DNA of 47,742 bases from Dysgonamonadaceae bacterium (GCA_031272075.1 JAISUK010000079.1:1-47742); one strand, 5' to 3'. Shown: positions 1 through 9,179, counted from the stretch's first letter. Made by a program: numbers and translations. Notes: generated by a model from the letters alone, not told the origin.

Positions 1-710
1 ATTCCGTTCGACAGGTCGCCATATTCCACCGAGGGGATTCCGGTGATAATTTCCACCGACTCTATCGCTCCGGTAGCGATATTGCGGGTATCAACGCCAT
101 AGACTTCACCGATTGACGAGGTTGAAGTTCCAAAGGAAGCGTTGTTGGAAAGCCTGATTCCGTCAACCTCTATCGCAGTTCCGAAAGTCGGATTTCCGTG
201 TTCCGAAGTGGTGCCGCGAACTGCTAATAGTTGGGCGCTACCGGTTGCCAAATGCTGGTTGCGATTGGTTTGTCCTCCGGGGAGAAGGCTCATAAAGTCG
301 GAAATGCCAATGACTTGCAGGTGTTCGATTCCGGCGCGATCGATCAGCCAAGTTGTAGCCATCTCGTCGGTTTTGCGTATGGCGGTAACAACAACTTCGT
401 TCAGTTGCAAGTTATCCTCAGGTAAATAAAATACCAAATCGGTACGATTTTCCGCAACATGCAGTGAAAACGTTTTTTTCGCGTAGCCCAACGCGGAAAC
501 GAGCAGGTTGATTTCGCCTTTTTCTACGTTTTTCAGATGAAATTCGCCTTTGTTGTCAGCGACGGTCCAACGGTCGCGGTCAACGATTTTGATATATGCG
601 TATTCAATCGGGACGTTTGTTTTTACATTCAGTATTTTACCAGAAAGTGAATATTGGCAAATTGCTGATTGACAAAAAAATACTAAAAGAAAAGCAGTAA
701 AAATGCGCAT
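1..710 (-). CDS. TonB-dependent receptor, N-terminal part (cut by window edge)
   Basis: Reading the minus strand from an ATG at 710 gives an open frame of 236 codons that leaves the window at base 1. It begins with a Sec signal peptide (MRIFTAFLLVFFCQSAICQ). A carboxypeptidase-regulatory-like beta-sandwich follows (about residues 20-105, ending LPEDNLQLNEVVVTA), and then the start of a TonB plug domain (AVRGTTSEHGNP, VDGIRLSNN, VESVEIITGIPSVEYGDLSNG). These are hallmarks of an outer-membrane TonB-dependent transporter. The barrel lies outside the window, so the substrate is unknown. The gene follows a GH2 glycosidase on the same strand, but 240 bp with a promoter-like site separate them, so it is probably transcribed on its own. 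Confidence 0.88.
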   Translation of the reverse strand, partial: MRIFTAFLLVFFCQSAICQYSLSGKILNVKTNVPIEYAYIKIVDRDRWTVADNKGEFHLKNVEKGEINLLVSALGYAKKTFSLHVAENRTDLVFYLPEDNLQLNEVVVTAIRKTDEMATTWLIDRAGIEHLQVIGISDFMSLLPGGQTNRNQHLATGSAQLLAVRGTTSEHGNPTFGTAIEVDGIRLSNNASFGTSTSSIGEVYGVDTRNIATGAIESVEIITGIPSVEYGDLSNG

Positions 711-739
711 ATAAAAATTTCTTCTTTATATTTGAAGCG

Positions 740-770
740 CAAAATTACAATTTTTTTTATTTTCCAAGAA
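740..770 (-). promoter_or_regulatory. Putative Bacteroidetes-type promoter of the TonB receptor
   Basis: The minus strand carries TAATTTTG (740-747), a perfect match to the TAnnTTTG -7 element of the Bacteroidetes primary sigma factor. It lies 29 bases upstream of the receptor ATG. The -33 region is weak: TTCT at 767-770 with a 19-base spacer. Confidence 0.4.
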
Positions 771-814
771 TACCCTTTTTTTGGTATTTTGTATTCTCAA
801 AATAGCATGTTCTT

Positions 815-842
815 GCCACTCGGTTCACTCAAGCCGACTGGC
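815..842 (-). terminator. Possible hairpin terminator after the GH2 gene
   Basis: An imperfect inverted repeat (GCCA-C-TCGG ... CCGA-C-TGGC) lies about 110 bases beyond the GH2 stop codon, between GH2 and the TonB receptor. There is no clear T-run, so the terminator role is only suggested by position. Confidence 0.3.
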
Positions 843-952
843 ATACTGAGTCCGAAAAGAAGCAAGTACCGTCAATAAAAAATAATATAATATAGATACG
901 CTCTATTGATTATAGATAATATTTATTATAAGTAATTCTTAACTATTGAGTC

Positions 953-3742
953 TTAATCCGTCATTCTAAAAACAAGCGTCGGGTCGAGCGGGTATCGTCC
1001 GAAATCTTTGCCGTAGATCGCCAGTCCGCCATCAACGCCTTGCGGTATTTCGAAGCGGATGCATATATTTTCGCCTTCCTTGAGGGTTGCGATGGGGATG
1101 ATCGCTTTCAGCAAATAGCCATAAGAACCGGCTTCGCTAAGTTTCTTATTATGCGGTTGGGCGAGCCACGAGAGAGCGCCGCGGTGGTCGGCAGGGTCAT
1201 TTGGCAGATAGAAATCGCCGCACACGACGCCATTGACCGACACTTTCAGCCAAGAAGGGTAGGTCTGCTCTCCGGTTTGCGGGTAAGCGTTGGGGTTCTT
1301 GGAGTTATCGAACTCGCCCTGACCGAGCATGTTGTCGCCACTGCGGAAGTCGGTCTTGTCGTTGTCCTTGCCCCAGAGTTTCTTCGCAGAGGCCTCGAAA
1401 ATGAGTGTTACGGATGTTGTTTCCGACAGTTTTATGTCTGACGACCATGGAATGGTGTATTCAAAGAACCCGCTTCCGGCGCCATTGACTTTCAGACCGT
1501 CAAACACATTCCACTGTTTCACAGACCATTCGGCAGCGGTGAATTTGGCAGGGTCGAGCGTGAGCAACTTTTCGGAGTTCGAGGTAGTAGCGACGCCGTC
1601 TTTTACGCGGAAGAGCGCAAAATTCCTGCCGACAACGACGCTGTCGGCGTTCTGCAATTCTAAACGCAAGGTGTAAAGCCCTTTTTGCTGCGGGAGGGTT
1701 ACTTTTGCAGGCGCTATCAGTTCATTCATGTACGGTCGGAATGTAATGGGATAAGACATTACTTCTTTGACAGTTTCATTCCCCAGCGCGTCCGAGCCGA
1801 CGAGGGTTGTTTTTAGTGACAACGCGCCCGGATTTTTGTCGGTCATGAACGAAGCGAAAAGGGGCAGTTCGATGGTTTCACCGGCTTTTGCTTCGCGGCA
1901 CAAGTCGCCTTGGGGCGCGATGTAGTACGAGGAGTGCAGGTCCGCAATGCTCATGTTCGGCACAAATGCGTCCAAGCCATCGTATTTGGCGCTGCGGTCG
2001 TATCTTACATAGCCGTTCCATTCGTTGATGACGTCGTGATGTTCGGTATAGAGCCATCCGGCGCAGAGTGGGTGAGAGCGAAACTCGTTCATCATGATAT
2101 GATAGTCCCAAGTGTAATCGACGTCGCCGGTACTGCCGCTGTAACCCCATACATTGCCGCATTCGCTGTTGAGCATCGGCACTCCGTTCTGGACGTTATC
2201 TCCGATATAGTTCCATTTTGAGCCGACGTAAGTGTTTTTGATCTCGTTGTCAAGCGATTGTTTCCACTCGTATCCGGGCAGGTACATGTGGAAGGTGTTG
2301 ATGTCGCTTTCAACGTGGTCGCGATTGCAGGGAGAGTTGTCTTCCACGATGCGCGTCGGATCTAGACGCTTGGTTTCCTTATACATACGGCGCACCCATT
2401 CTTGCGTTTCAGGATAGTAGTCGTTTTTGGCGTCTCTTTTTGAGAACAGCCCCCATGTTTCGTTGAAGTTTACCCATGCGAAAATTGAAGGGTGATTGAA
2501 GTCTCGTTTAACCTGCTGATGCAAACAGTACTCCCAATCCTGTCGCGCAGCCTCGTCGGGTTCGCCCCAAAAGTTCGGCGTGTCGGCCATGATGAGAAGT
2601 CCCAGACGGTCTGCCCAATAGAGTTTGCGCGGTATTTCCACCTTGATGTGGATACGATTGGCGTTGAGTCCGAGGCGTTTAGAGAGCAGAATCTCGTCGC
2701 GCATGAAAGCGTCGGAAGGGAAAGTGTAGAAGCCTTCGGGGTGATAGCTTTGGTCAAGGCAGGCTTGCATATACAATGGCTTATTGTTCAATGAGATATA
2801 CGGATAATCGTAGCCTGGCAGTTTGGTAACGCCTATTTTGCGCTGTCCAAAATAAGTACTAACCATATCTGTTACAGTATTTTCCTTTTTAGATGAGGTT
2901 TTAAGAGACACTTCCACTTCGTAGAGATAAGGGTCGTCTAAATCCCAAAGGTGCTGATTGTCGAGCTTTATTTCAAACTTGTGTGTTAGCGATTTTGCGG
3001 CGGCTTTGCCTTTGATGCTGTATGTGAAGGTTTTCTGTTCGCCGTTTTTGAAGAGCACTTCAATCTGAGCCTTCTTCGCGGGTACTTGCTTGAATGCAAC
3101 CTCTACGCCCACTGTCGAGCGGTCGATGTCGGGCGAAAAATGCACATAATCGATGTAATTGTCGCCACGCGCTTCGAGATAGACTGTTTGCCAGATGCCG
3201 CGTGCGTCGCCATAGCCCTGTTTGCCATAGAGGCGCTGGTTGCTGGGCGTGTCGTCCACACTGATGAAGAGATTTTGTCGAGCGCCGTACTTCACAAGGT
3301 CTGTCAGTTCGAACTCGAACGGAGTATAGCCGCCTTGATGCTCGCCAAGAGGCTTACCGTCGAGCCATACGTTGGTTTTCCAGTCAGCTGCGCCTACGAC
3401 GAGAAAGATGCGTTTGTCTTTCCACACTTCGGGAATGTCTATGGCGCGGGCGTACCAGCCTTTGTCGCCGAGTTTAGTAGCGACGGTATTGTTGGTGATG
3501 CCCGAAAGTTTTGATCCCCATGGGAAAGGGACGTTGATAGTCAGGTCAAAAGCGCTCAAGTTATTGTCTGCTACCGACTTTTCGGCTTTGGTATTGTTGA
3601 AAGTGAATGCCCACTCGCCATTGAGATTAATCCACTCACTGCGCTCGAAATCGGGCCTCGGATGCTCTGGAAGCGGGATGTCTTTGGAAATAACAGTTTG
3701 ACACACAGTCAATAATAACAGAATAAGTGTTTGTTTGTTCAT
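953..3742 (-). CDS. Secreted glycoside hydrolase family 2 protein (beta-galactosidase/beta-glucuronidase type)
   Basis: This 929-residue protein has a Sec signal peptide (about residues 1-19) and then the GH2 architecture. An N-terminal sugar-binding jelly roll (about 30-195, with GEWAFTFNN, WYARAI and GGYTPFEFELTD) is followed by an immunoglobulin-like domain (about 200-305) and a TIM barrel from about 310. The acid/base glutamate is E428 in WVNFNETW and the nucleophile is E527 in LNSECGN. After the barrel come about 300 residues of beta-rich accessory domains. The enzyme should hydrolyse terminal beta-linked sugars in the periplasm or at the surface. The exact sugar cannot be read from the sequence. 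The gene stands alone, with a decayed ATPase gene upstream. Confidence 0.9.
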   Translation of the reverse strand: MNKQTLILLLLTVCQTVISKDIPLPEHPRPDFERSEWINLNGEWAFTFNNTKAEKSVADNNLSAFDLTINVPFPWGSKLSGITNNTVATKLGDKGWYARAIDIPEVWKDKRIFLVVGAADWKTNVWLDGKPLGEHQGGYTPFEFELTDLVKYGARQNLFISVDDTPSNQRLYGKQGYGDARGIWQTVYLEARGDNYIDYVHFSPDIDRSTVGVEVAFKQVPAKKAQIEVLFKNGEQKTFTYSIKGKAAAKSLTHKFEIKLDNQHLWDLDDPYLYEVEVSLKTSSKKENTVTDMVSTYFGQRKIGVTKLPGYDYPYISLNNKPLYMQACLDQSYHPEGFYTFPSDAFMRDEILLSKRLGLNANRIHIKVEIPRKLYWADRLGLLIMADTPNFWGEPDEAARQDWEYCLHQQVKRDFNHPSIFAWVNFNETWGLFSKRDAKNDYYPETQEWVRRMYKETKRLDPTRIVEDNSPCNRDHVESDINTFHMYLPGYEWKQSLDNEIKNTYVGSKWNYIGDNVQNGVPMLNSECGNVWGYSGSTGDVDYTWDYHIMMNEFRSHPLCAGWLYTEHHDVINEWNGYVRYDRSAKYDGLDAFVPNMSIADLHSSYYIAPQGDLCREAKAGETIELPLFASFMTDKNPGALSLKTTLVGSDALGNETVKEVMSYPITFRPYMNELIAPAKVTLPQQKGLYTLRLELQNADSVVVGRNFALFRVKDGVATTSNSEKLLTLDPAKFTAAEWSVKQWNVFDGLKVNGAGSGFFEYTIPWSSDIKLSETTSVTLIFEASAKKLWGKDNDKTDFRSGDNMLGQGEFDNSKNPNAYPQTGEQTYPSWLKVSVNGVVCGDFYLPNDPADHRGALSWLAQPHNKKLSEAGSYGYLLKAIIPIATLKEGENICIRFEIPQGVDGGLAIYGKDFGRYPLDPTLVFRMTD

Positions 3743-3795
3743 AATTTGGAGTTTTTGTTTTGTTGTTTTTTGAATATTGTTTTGTACTTTGAATT

Positions 3796-4132
3796 TTAGA
3801 TTTTCAACTCTTCAATCCTGCATTTCAACGCTTTGTCTGTGAATGCAACCGCTGCACTAAGCACTTCTCCATTAGGGAGAGCAAGTAAATACTTTCCTCC
3901 GTCGGATAATGTCTAACATATACGACGGTGTACCGGAAGCAAACCGTCCCTCGAAAAGCGATTCCCGGGTACTTACCATAAGCGATTTGCCGAAACGACG
4001 GGGGCGGGAGAGAAAATAAACCTTCCCGCCGGTTACCATCTTATAGATATAATTCGTTTTATCTAGATACAGCGCATTTCTTTCTCGCATATCGGAGAAA
4101 GTCTGCGTATCGACTGCCAGAAGTTTCATCAT
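3796..4132 (-). pseudogene. Decayed AAA-ATPase-like gene (PF09820 type, PD-(D/E)XK-linked family)
   Basis: An 86-codon frame (4132 to 3872) begins with the N-terminus of the large Bacteroidetes AAA-ATPase-like/DUF1703 family: TFSDMRERNALYLDKT, then FLSRPRRFGKS, which is the family's P-loop region. Family members usually exceed 500 residues. Here the reading passes after LFEGRF straight into ASGTPSYMLDIIRR, which resembles a segment that normally lies much further downstream, so an internal deletion is likely. The frame ends soon after. A shifted frame continues as YLLALPNGEVLSAAVAF and stops at 3796. I read this as a gene remnant. An alternative is a short functional protein, which is unlikely because the ATPase core is missing. 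Confidence 0.7.
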
Positions 4133-4226
4133 TGTTTCAATTAGAAATTTGTTGTAAAGTTACACTTTTCTTTTGAAACAAAATAAAATCCCGATAATTC
4201 AGTTTAAATAAAAAAATACATCTATT

Positions 4227-5090
4227 ATGAACATCTTAAAATCTATTTCAGTAATCTGTGTCTTAATGGCCTGCGCCGTTTCTATGTTTTCACAAAACGT
4301 CATTCCGCTTTACGAAGACGGAAAAGTTCCTGATGCTCTAGCCACACTCGACGAAGAGCATACACCCAATCTGACCGTCTTCCTGGCTGAAAATCCTACC
4401 GGCGAAGCAGTAATCATCTGTCCGGGAGGCGGATATTCTGGCTTAGCGATCAATCATGAAGGTTATGACATAGCGCGGCGTTTCAATGAATCCGGGATTG
4501 CAGGTTTTGTATTGAAATACCGGCTTCCCGACAGTCTGCGCAGCGCTCGCCCGCACCTGTCGCCGATTCAGGATTTGCAAACTGCAATCGACTTGGTACG
4601 TTTCCGTGCAAAAGAATTTAATGTCTCTCCGAATAAGATCGGAATCATGGGCTTTTCTGCCGGCGGACATCTTGCTTCCACCGGCACTACCCATTTCGAT
4701 AAAGGCTATATCAAGCCGAAATCCGGCAGTGTAAGACCTGATTTTTCCATTCTGATTTATCCGGTGATTTCCATGGATCCTACATTCACTCATGGAGGTT
4801 CAAGGGTAAAGTTGCTCGGTAAAGATCCGAAGCCGGAGCTTCAGGAAGCTTTTTCAAACGAAAAACAGATCACGAAAGAAACGCCGCCGGTTTTTTTGGT
4901 TCATTCAGCCGACGACGGTGTTGTTCCGGTAAAAAACAGCCTCACCTTCGCAGAAAGTTTGGCTGAAAAGCATGTTTTGTTTGAAATGCACATTTTCCCG
5001 CAAGGCGGACATGGATATGGGATGAATAACCAAACCACCGCTACGGAATGGTTCCCGATGTGCGTCAATTGGATAAAACAAAAACAATAG
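4227..5090 (+). CDS. Secreted alpha/beta-hydrolase, acetyl-esterase/carbohydrate-esterase-like
   Basis: This 287-residue protein has a signal peptide (about 1-22, ending MFSQ) and the alpha/beta-hydrolase fold of the BD-FAE/acetyl xylan esterase type. The oxyanion segment is CPGGGYSGLA (about 65-74). The nucleophile elbow is GFSAGGH with S144, the acid is D229 or D230 in SADDGVVP, and the histidine is H262 in GGHGYG. It probably removes acetyl or other acyl groups from plant or microbial polysaccharides in the periplasm. It is the only plus-strand gene in the first 18 kb and converges on the PKD-like lipoprotein gene, with a shared hairpin between them. Confidence 0.85.
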   Translation: MNILKSISVICVLMACAVSMFSQNVIPLYEDGKVPDALATLDEEHTPNLTVFLAENPTGEAVIICPGGGYSGLAINHEGYDIARRFNESGIAGFVLKYRLPDSLRSARPHLSPIQDLQTAIDLVRFRAKEFNVSPNKIGIMGFSAGGHLASTGTTHFDKGYIKPKSGSVRPDFSILIYPVISMDPTFTHGGSRVKLLGKDPKPELQEAFSNEKQITKETPPVFLVHSADDGVVPVKNSLTFAESLAEKHVLFEMHIFPQGGHGYGMNNQTTATEWFPMCVNWIKQKQ

Positions 5091-5114
5091 CCCGACATCA
5101 CGTCGGGACTATTG
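5085..5114. terminator. Bidirectional hairpin terminator between convergent genes
   Basis: CAATAG-CCCGAC, loop ATCAC, GTCGGG-A-CTATTG form a 12-bp stem with one bulged A. The stem starts within the last codons of the esterase gene, ends 12 bases before the stop of the convergent minus-strand operon, and is nearly symmetric, so it can serve both transcripts. Confidence 0.7.
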
Positions 5115-5126
5115 TCGAACGGAATC

Positions 5127-6716
5127 CTAAAATGATATGTTGGATAACGGATAATACATGTCTGTTGAGCTGTCCATGCGCGGCGAAATATACTGCACCT
5201 GTCTGATGCGTCCGCCGTCGCCTTCGAGGAGTTTTACCGGTGCGCCATTGGGTTTTCCGCCGGTCATGTTGTAGAGATACACCTTGTAGTGTCCGGCTTT
5301 GTAAGTGGCTACAACCAGGTGGTCCATCCGGTATTCTGCCTGTTCTTTGCTATAGGTCCAGTAGAGGTTTTTGACGAACGTAATCTCTTCATCGGCAGCC
5401 GTTCCGGAGAGGTTCAAAAGTTCTTCGCTATTTGTCGAACAATCATACATGTATAATTTGTTTCCTGTTACAAAATAGATGACGCGCACCGTGAGTTCGT
5501 TTGTCGCCATGATTGTCGCCTGATTGAGCAGTGAGCCGGATGGCACGGTAGTCACGCTGAGAATGGGGTTTGAGTAGTCCCATCCGCTCAGGTAGATATT
5601 ATAGAGATAATGCTTGCCGGGCAATGTGGGATCTTCAAACACGGCATAGCCGTAATGCGCAGTCGTAATTCTCTCCAAACCCAAATACTTGAGTTTGTAG
5701 GTAATGCCGTTCGGATTGTATGGCATTGGCTGATTCGAAGCATTCAGATCGCTGTAAATATGCATCCCTCCGTTAAAGTCGCATTGCAAAAAGCGACCGT
5801 TTTTCTCGTCGAAGAAGAAAAAGCTTGAAGCGGCATTGAGGGCGTTGCCATTGGGAGAACACCCCATGTCGGGGCCATTGTCGTCCACAATTGCCGGATA
5901 ACCGAACTTGCCCGCGCCATACATTCCCCATTCAGGGGCTTGCATCGAGAAGAAGCATCCCTCGGACGACATATACAACATGCCGAACGTATTAAACGAA
6001 GCATACACAGGTCGATCGGACGGCACTTCGCCAAAAAACATAGACACGTGATCGTAGATGACACTCATGTCTTCGATTTTGAGGATACGCACATCTTGCT
6101 CGGTGCAAAGCGTGAGTACCGACGCCACTTCGTACGCCGCCTTCTCATTGACATAGCTGTAAACCGGATTCAGTCCCAGGCTGATGGGTTTTTCCAGAAT
6201 CGGCGATCCGAGCGACAATTCCAGCACATCGCCTATCACTTCGCCGCCGGGCAAATGTATATCGAGATCGGTTGCTCCCTGCTTGTCTTTCAGCAGGTAA
6301 AACCCGCGTGAAAATTGGGTAGTGACTTCGAGTGTGGTGGTATGATAGGTTTCCAGGCCACTTTCGTTGTTGGTCACACGCAGTATCACGGTGTATCGGC
6401 CGCTTTTTCGATTCACCGGATAATTTAAGATGCGTTCCGTGCCGATCGTGTCGGTCTTTATCGAGCTATAATCGCCCCACGAAGTAGTCAATTCTTTGTG
6501 TATTGTCCACAGGAAGGAATAAGTAGACGCGTTGATGACGGATCGAATCTCCGGTTCGATTGTCAATACATCCACATAAGCTGTTTTGGGATATAATTCG
6601 TCTATGCCCGAGATCGTTACCCTGTCAATTTCGTGGTAGTTGTAGTTGCCTTTGTCCTCAAAACAAGCCGTTGCAACGGCTGCCGTCAGGAGGATAGATA
6701 ATATTTTTCGTATCAT
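5127..6716 (-). CDS. PKD-like family surface lipoprotein of the SusCD locus
   Basis: This 529-residue protein has a lipoprotein signal (AAVATAC, Cys18) followed by FEDKGNYNYHEID, the conserved start of PKD-like lipoproteins that accompany SusC/SusD pairs in Bacteroidetes. One or two beta-sandwich repeats (about 25-135) precede a long C-terminal region rich in aromatic residues and beta strands, probably propeller-like. It is the last gene of the sigma-FecR-SusC-SusD-DUF4843 operon, 15 bases after the DUF4843 gene. It is probably exposed on the cell surface and helps capture the substrate. No catalytic motif is visible. Confidence 0.82.
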   Translation of the reverse strand: MIRKILSILLTAAVATACFEDKGNYNYHEIDRVTISGIDELYPKTAYVDVLTIEPEIRSVINASTYSFLWTIHKELTTSWGDYSSIKTDTIGTERILNYPVNRKSGRYTVILRVTNNESGLETYHTTTLEVTTQFSRGFYLLKDKQGATDLDIHLPGGEVIGDVLELSLGSPILEKPISLGLNPVYSYVNEKAAYEVASVLTLCTEQDVRILKIEDMSVIYDHVSMFFGEVPSDRPVYASFNTFGMLYMSSEGCFFSMQAPEWGMYGAGKFGYPAIVDDNGPDMGCSPNGNALNAASSFFFFDEKNGRFLQCDFNGGMHIYSDLNASNQPMPYNPNGITYKLKYLGLERITTAHYGYAVFEDPTLPGKHYLYNIYLSGWDYSNPILSVTTVPSGSLLNQATIMATNELTVRVIYFVTGNKLYMYDCSTNSEELLNLSGTAADEEITFVKNLYWTYSKEQAEYRMDHLVVATYKAGHYKVYLYNMTGGKPNGAPVKLLEGDGGRIRQVQYISPRMDSSTDMYYPLSNISF

Positions 6717-6731
6717 AAGTAATCATTTGTT

Positions 6732-7547
6732 TTAGAACATGTATTGTGTAAATTCCACCAATTCTCCCTGCGGATTGGCAGCAGTAGGCGCTTCGCGAAG
6801 CAATCCCAACCCCAGCGCTTCGCGTCGCGCGTTTTCTTCGGAGAGTTTCCGGCTGAAAAATAGAAACCAATAGTCGGTCAATCCCATATCGACATTGTAT
6901 GGATCTCCCACCAATTTGAAGAAAAAGTCATCGTCAATCTTGATGCCCAATGGGGCGGCTGCGTCAATCATAAACTGATGTTTCACTTTGCCGTAATTTC
7001 CCGCAAAATAATATGTAGCATACATATTCCAGTATTTCGGCTGTGTCAGCATATCCGAGAGGACGATGAGTTTCTCGGTTTGCGCAGGTATGCCAAGCTT
7101 GAAATGCTCATTGGGTGCGATGGCAAATTTCAGCATCACCTCCTCGCTCTTCAGTTGCGCATCACGCATGATTACGACGGGAATACGCGCATTCGATTGT
7201 CCCGCAGGCACACGGTAAGAGACGGACAGTTGGGCATCGTCGAAAGCCACAAAATGTTTTCCGGCTACGGCATTGATCGAATCGGTTTGCAGTTGGCGGA
7301 ACGCAACAGGCCGGTCGTAGTCGGTGATGTATCCCATTGTGCCCACCGTCACCCAAACCGTATCTATCGTCTTGCTCGAAGGGTCGTAAGCAAAAGTATG
7401 GTGTGTCACCACTTCGGTCACACCGCCTAGTACCTCATATTTAAATAGAAGTCGATTGCCTTCCGGCTGGTCGTATACTTTCAGTTCCTGCTCGCAGGCG
7501 ACTGTACTCAGCAGGATAGTTGTCAGAATGATCAATTTGGTTTTCAT
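6732..7547 (-). CDS. DUF4843 domain lipoprotein
   Basis: This 271-residue protein has a lipoprotein signal (LLSTVAC, Cys18). After it comes a beta-sandwich of the DUF4843 type: NRLLFKYE, then DTVWVTVGTMGYITDYDRPV, AVAGKHFVAFDD and ARIPVVIMRD. These resemble a Calx-beta-like fold in which residues 40-130 bear the conserved core. Such proteins regularly sit between SusD and a PKD-like lipoprotein. The gene is separated from susD by a dispersed repeat (7548-7640) that runs up to its start codon. In this copy the repeat's reading frame is continuous with the gene, apart from an upstream TGA, so translation could in principle begin further upstream. Confidence 0.82.
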   Translation of the reverse strand: MKTKLIILTTILLSTVACEQELKVYDQPEGNRLLFKYEVLGGVTEVVTHHTFAYDPSSKTIDTVWVTVGTMGYITDYDRPVAFRQLQTDSINAVAGKHFVAFDDAQLSVSYRVPAGQSNARIPVVIMRDAQLKSEEVMLKFAIAPNEHFKLGIPAQTEKLIVLSDMLTQPKYWNMYATYYFAGNYGKVKHQFMIDAAAPLGIKIDDDFFFKLVGDPYNVDMGLTDYWFLFFSRKLSEENARREALGLGLLREAPTAANPQGELVEFTQYMF

Positions 7548-7648
7548 ACGTAAAAAATTTGTTTTTAAAAGGTCGTATGGAACTCGCTTGTCATGATTGT
7601 CATCAACGTGGATGTTTGAAAATCATGCTCGTTTCATACGTCAATAAT
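7545..7648 (-). repeat. Dispersed leader-type repeat, copy A (between susD and DUF4843 gene)
   Basis: On the minus strand this copy runs from TTATTGACGTATG, which overlaps the susD stop codon, to the ATG of the DUF4843 gene within TTTTTTACGTATG. The core contains ATGAAACGAGCATG, CAAACATCC, GTTGATGACAATCATGAC and GCGAGTTCCATACG. Copies B (38929-39022) and C (46304-46397) share nearly all of it. The two ends carry related ACGTATG motifs. CGTATG-A-AAC-GA-GCATG can pair with CAAGC-GA-GTT-C-CATACG, which forms a long imperfect hairpin. See the findings for a possible alternative pairing with the start codon region. Confidence 0.85.
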
Positions 7649-9155
7649 CATTTTGATTGGAAGAAGTGATTTCCGATTTCGGAAGCGGCACGATGTAGTC
7701 TTTCTCTGTAACCGTACGATCCGTCTTCCAAAGCATATTCGTCACATTCAGGCGTTTGTAAGTGAAAAACATCTGTCCTTCGGCAAAGAACTCACGCCGG
7801 TATTCGCGAATCACTTCCGACAGGACATCGTTCGTTGCGACAAAAGGCGTAGCGATGACATTTCGGGCATCCATGTAGGTTTTATAAAGCGCATTGATTT
7901 CTGTGAGATCCGTGCTGCTTTCGATGGCTATCAGGTACATTTCCGACAGACGAATCAGCGGAACAACCTGTTTCTGTGTGGCCAATGTGTTGGCGCTCGG
8001 ATTGTTGGTCGGCTGTTCGTATTTCCGCAATATCGGTTTGATATTTCCTTGACTGTCGGCGCTTGTCGTGTTCCACAGGTTGATTGCCCGGTTGTTGATC
8101 GCCATCGACTGTCCGGCAAAGAGGTCGTTGCGCAATTGGCTTTCTGTCATGTAAAGGCCATAAGTGGAATGAAACAGCCTGTCGATCTCACTGTTGCTAC
8201 TGCTGCCGGTGATCTTCCCGATCTCGAAATTGCTGAGCGCCAGGATACATTCCGACGGCAGGGCGTAGCTCTTTGCATTGAAGTCGGCAGCCCCGGCCAA
8301 CGTGAGCGCTTTGTTTCCGGTCCTGTCGACGGCATTGATGACCGTCATTGCGGCGGAATAGGCAGCTTGTTGTTGTCCGAGGTATGTGTATAGCCGTGCC
8401 TGGATGGCTTTCACCGCATAGTAGTTGAAGCGAAAACGCCTGTAGGCAAAAAATGAATCCTCCAGTTCCAGTTTGGGATTCGTTTGCAGATCCAGTTCCT
8501 CAAATGTGAATTTTAAGATGGGATCGTATGCTGCAAGCAGCCTTTCGGCCTCGTTCAAATCGTTGACGATATGTTGTACGTATGCTTCAAAATCGTAGTA
8601 GGGAACTGCTTCGTGTGACACTTTCTCATTGTACGGCAACGACACTTTTTGTGTGGCTTGCTGCGGCAATTGGCCGAACAGTCGCAATATGTCCAGATGG
8701 CAAAAAGCGCGGATTGCCAACGCTTCCGCTTCGAGAACCGCTCTGAGACTGTCGGAAGAAAAGACGGCGGCGTTCTCTTTCACATTTTCCAAAACGACAT
8801 TGGCTTGTACGATGATGTTGTAGAGGCCTGCATAGGCGGCATTGATGAAACTCTGTGCATGCGTTGTTTCGTAGTCAAATTCTTTCAACTTCATTTCATT
8901 CAGGTAGTCGCCATTTGTCGAATTGGTTGTCCAGTGCTGTGCCAGGTATTCTACATCCGTCATTGTCAATCTTTTACCATAGAGATTGGCGCTGTTCATT
9001 TTGATATAACATGCGATCAGTGCATCTTTGAATCCTTTTTCTTTTTCAAACATTTCCTCTTTTTCTTTCTGTAACTGCGGTTTGACGTCCAGCCAGTCGT
9101 TGCACGAAGAAAGAGCAAACCCCAATACCAAAATACTATAATATAACTTCTTCAT
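7641..9155 (-). CDS. SusD/RagB family nutrient-binding outer-membrane lipoprotein
   Basis: This 504-residue protein has a lipoprotein signal (GFALSSC, Cys18) followed by NDWLDVKPQ, a standard SusD start. The N-terminal helical TPR-like half (about 40-290, with EAEALAIRAFCHLDILRLFGQLPQ) is typical. The C-terminal half includes PLIRLSEMYLIAIES and the family's closing EVIREYRREFFAEGQMFFTYKRLN. SusD proteins cap the SusC pore and deliver substrate. The gene lies 24 bases after susC. Its stop codon is part of the TTATTGACGTATG motif that opens repeat copy A. Confidence 0.95.
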   Translation of the reverse strand: MKKLYYSILVLGFALSSCNDWLDVKPQLQKEKEEMFEKEKGFKDALIACYIKMNSANLYGKRLTMTDVEYLAQHWTTNSTNGDYLNEMKLKEFDYETTHAQSFINAAYAGLYNIIVQANVVLENVKENAAVFSSDSLRAVLEAEALAIRAFCHLDILRLFGQLPQQATQKVSLPYNEKVSHEAVPYYDFEAYVQHIVNDLNEAERLLAAYDPILKFTFEELDLQTNPKLELEDSFFAYRRFRFNYYAVKAIQARLYTYLGQQQAAYSAAMTVINAVDRTGNKALTLAGAADFNAKSYALPSECILALSNFEIGKITGSSSNSEIDRLFHSTYGLYMTESQLRNDLFAGQSMAINNRAINLWNTTSADSQGNIKPILRKYEQPTNNPSANTLATQKQVVPLIRLSEMYLIAIESSTDLTEINALYKTYMDARNVIATPFVATNDVLSEVIREYRREFFAEGQMFFTYKRLNVTNMLWKTDRTVTEKDYIVPLPKSEITSSNQNDY

Positions 9156-9179
9156 ATTCTTTTTTTGTGAAAAAATAAA

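Noticed and set aside
7653..8393. A 246-codon plus-strand frame opposite susD
   Set aside because: It is an antisense shadow of a clear SusD gene with no signal, domain or promoter.
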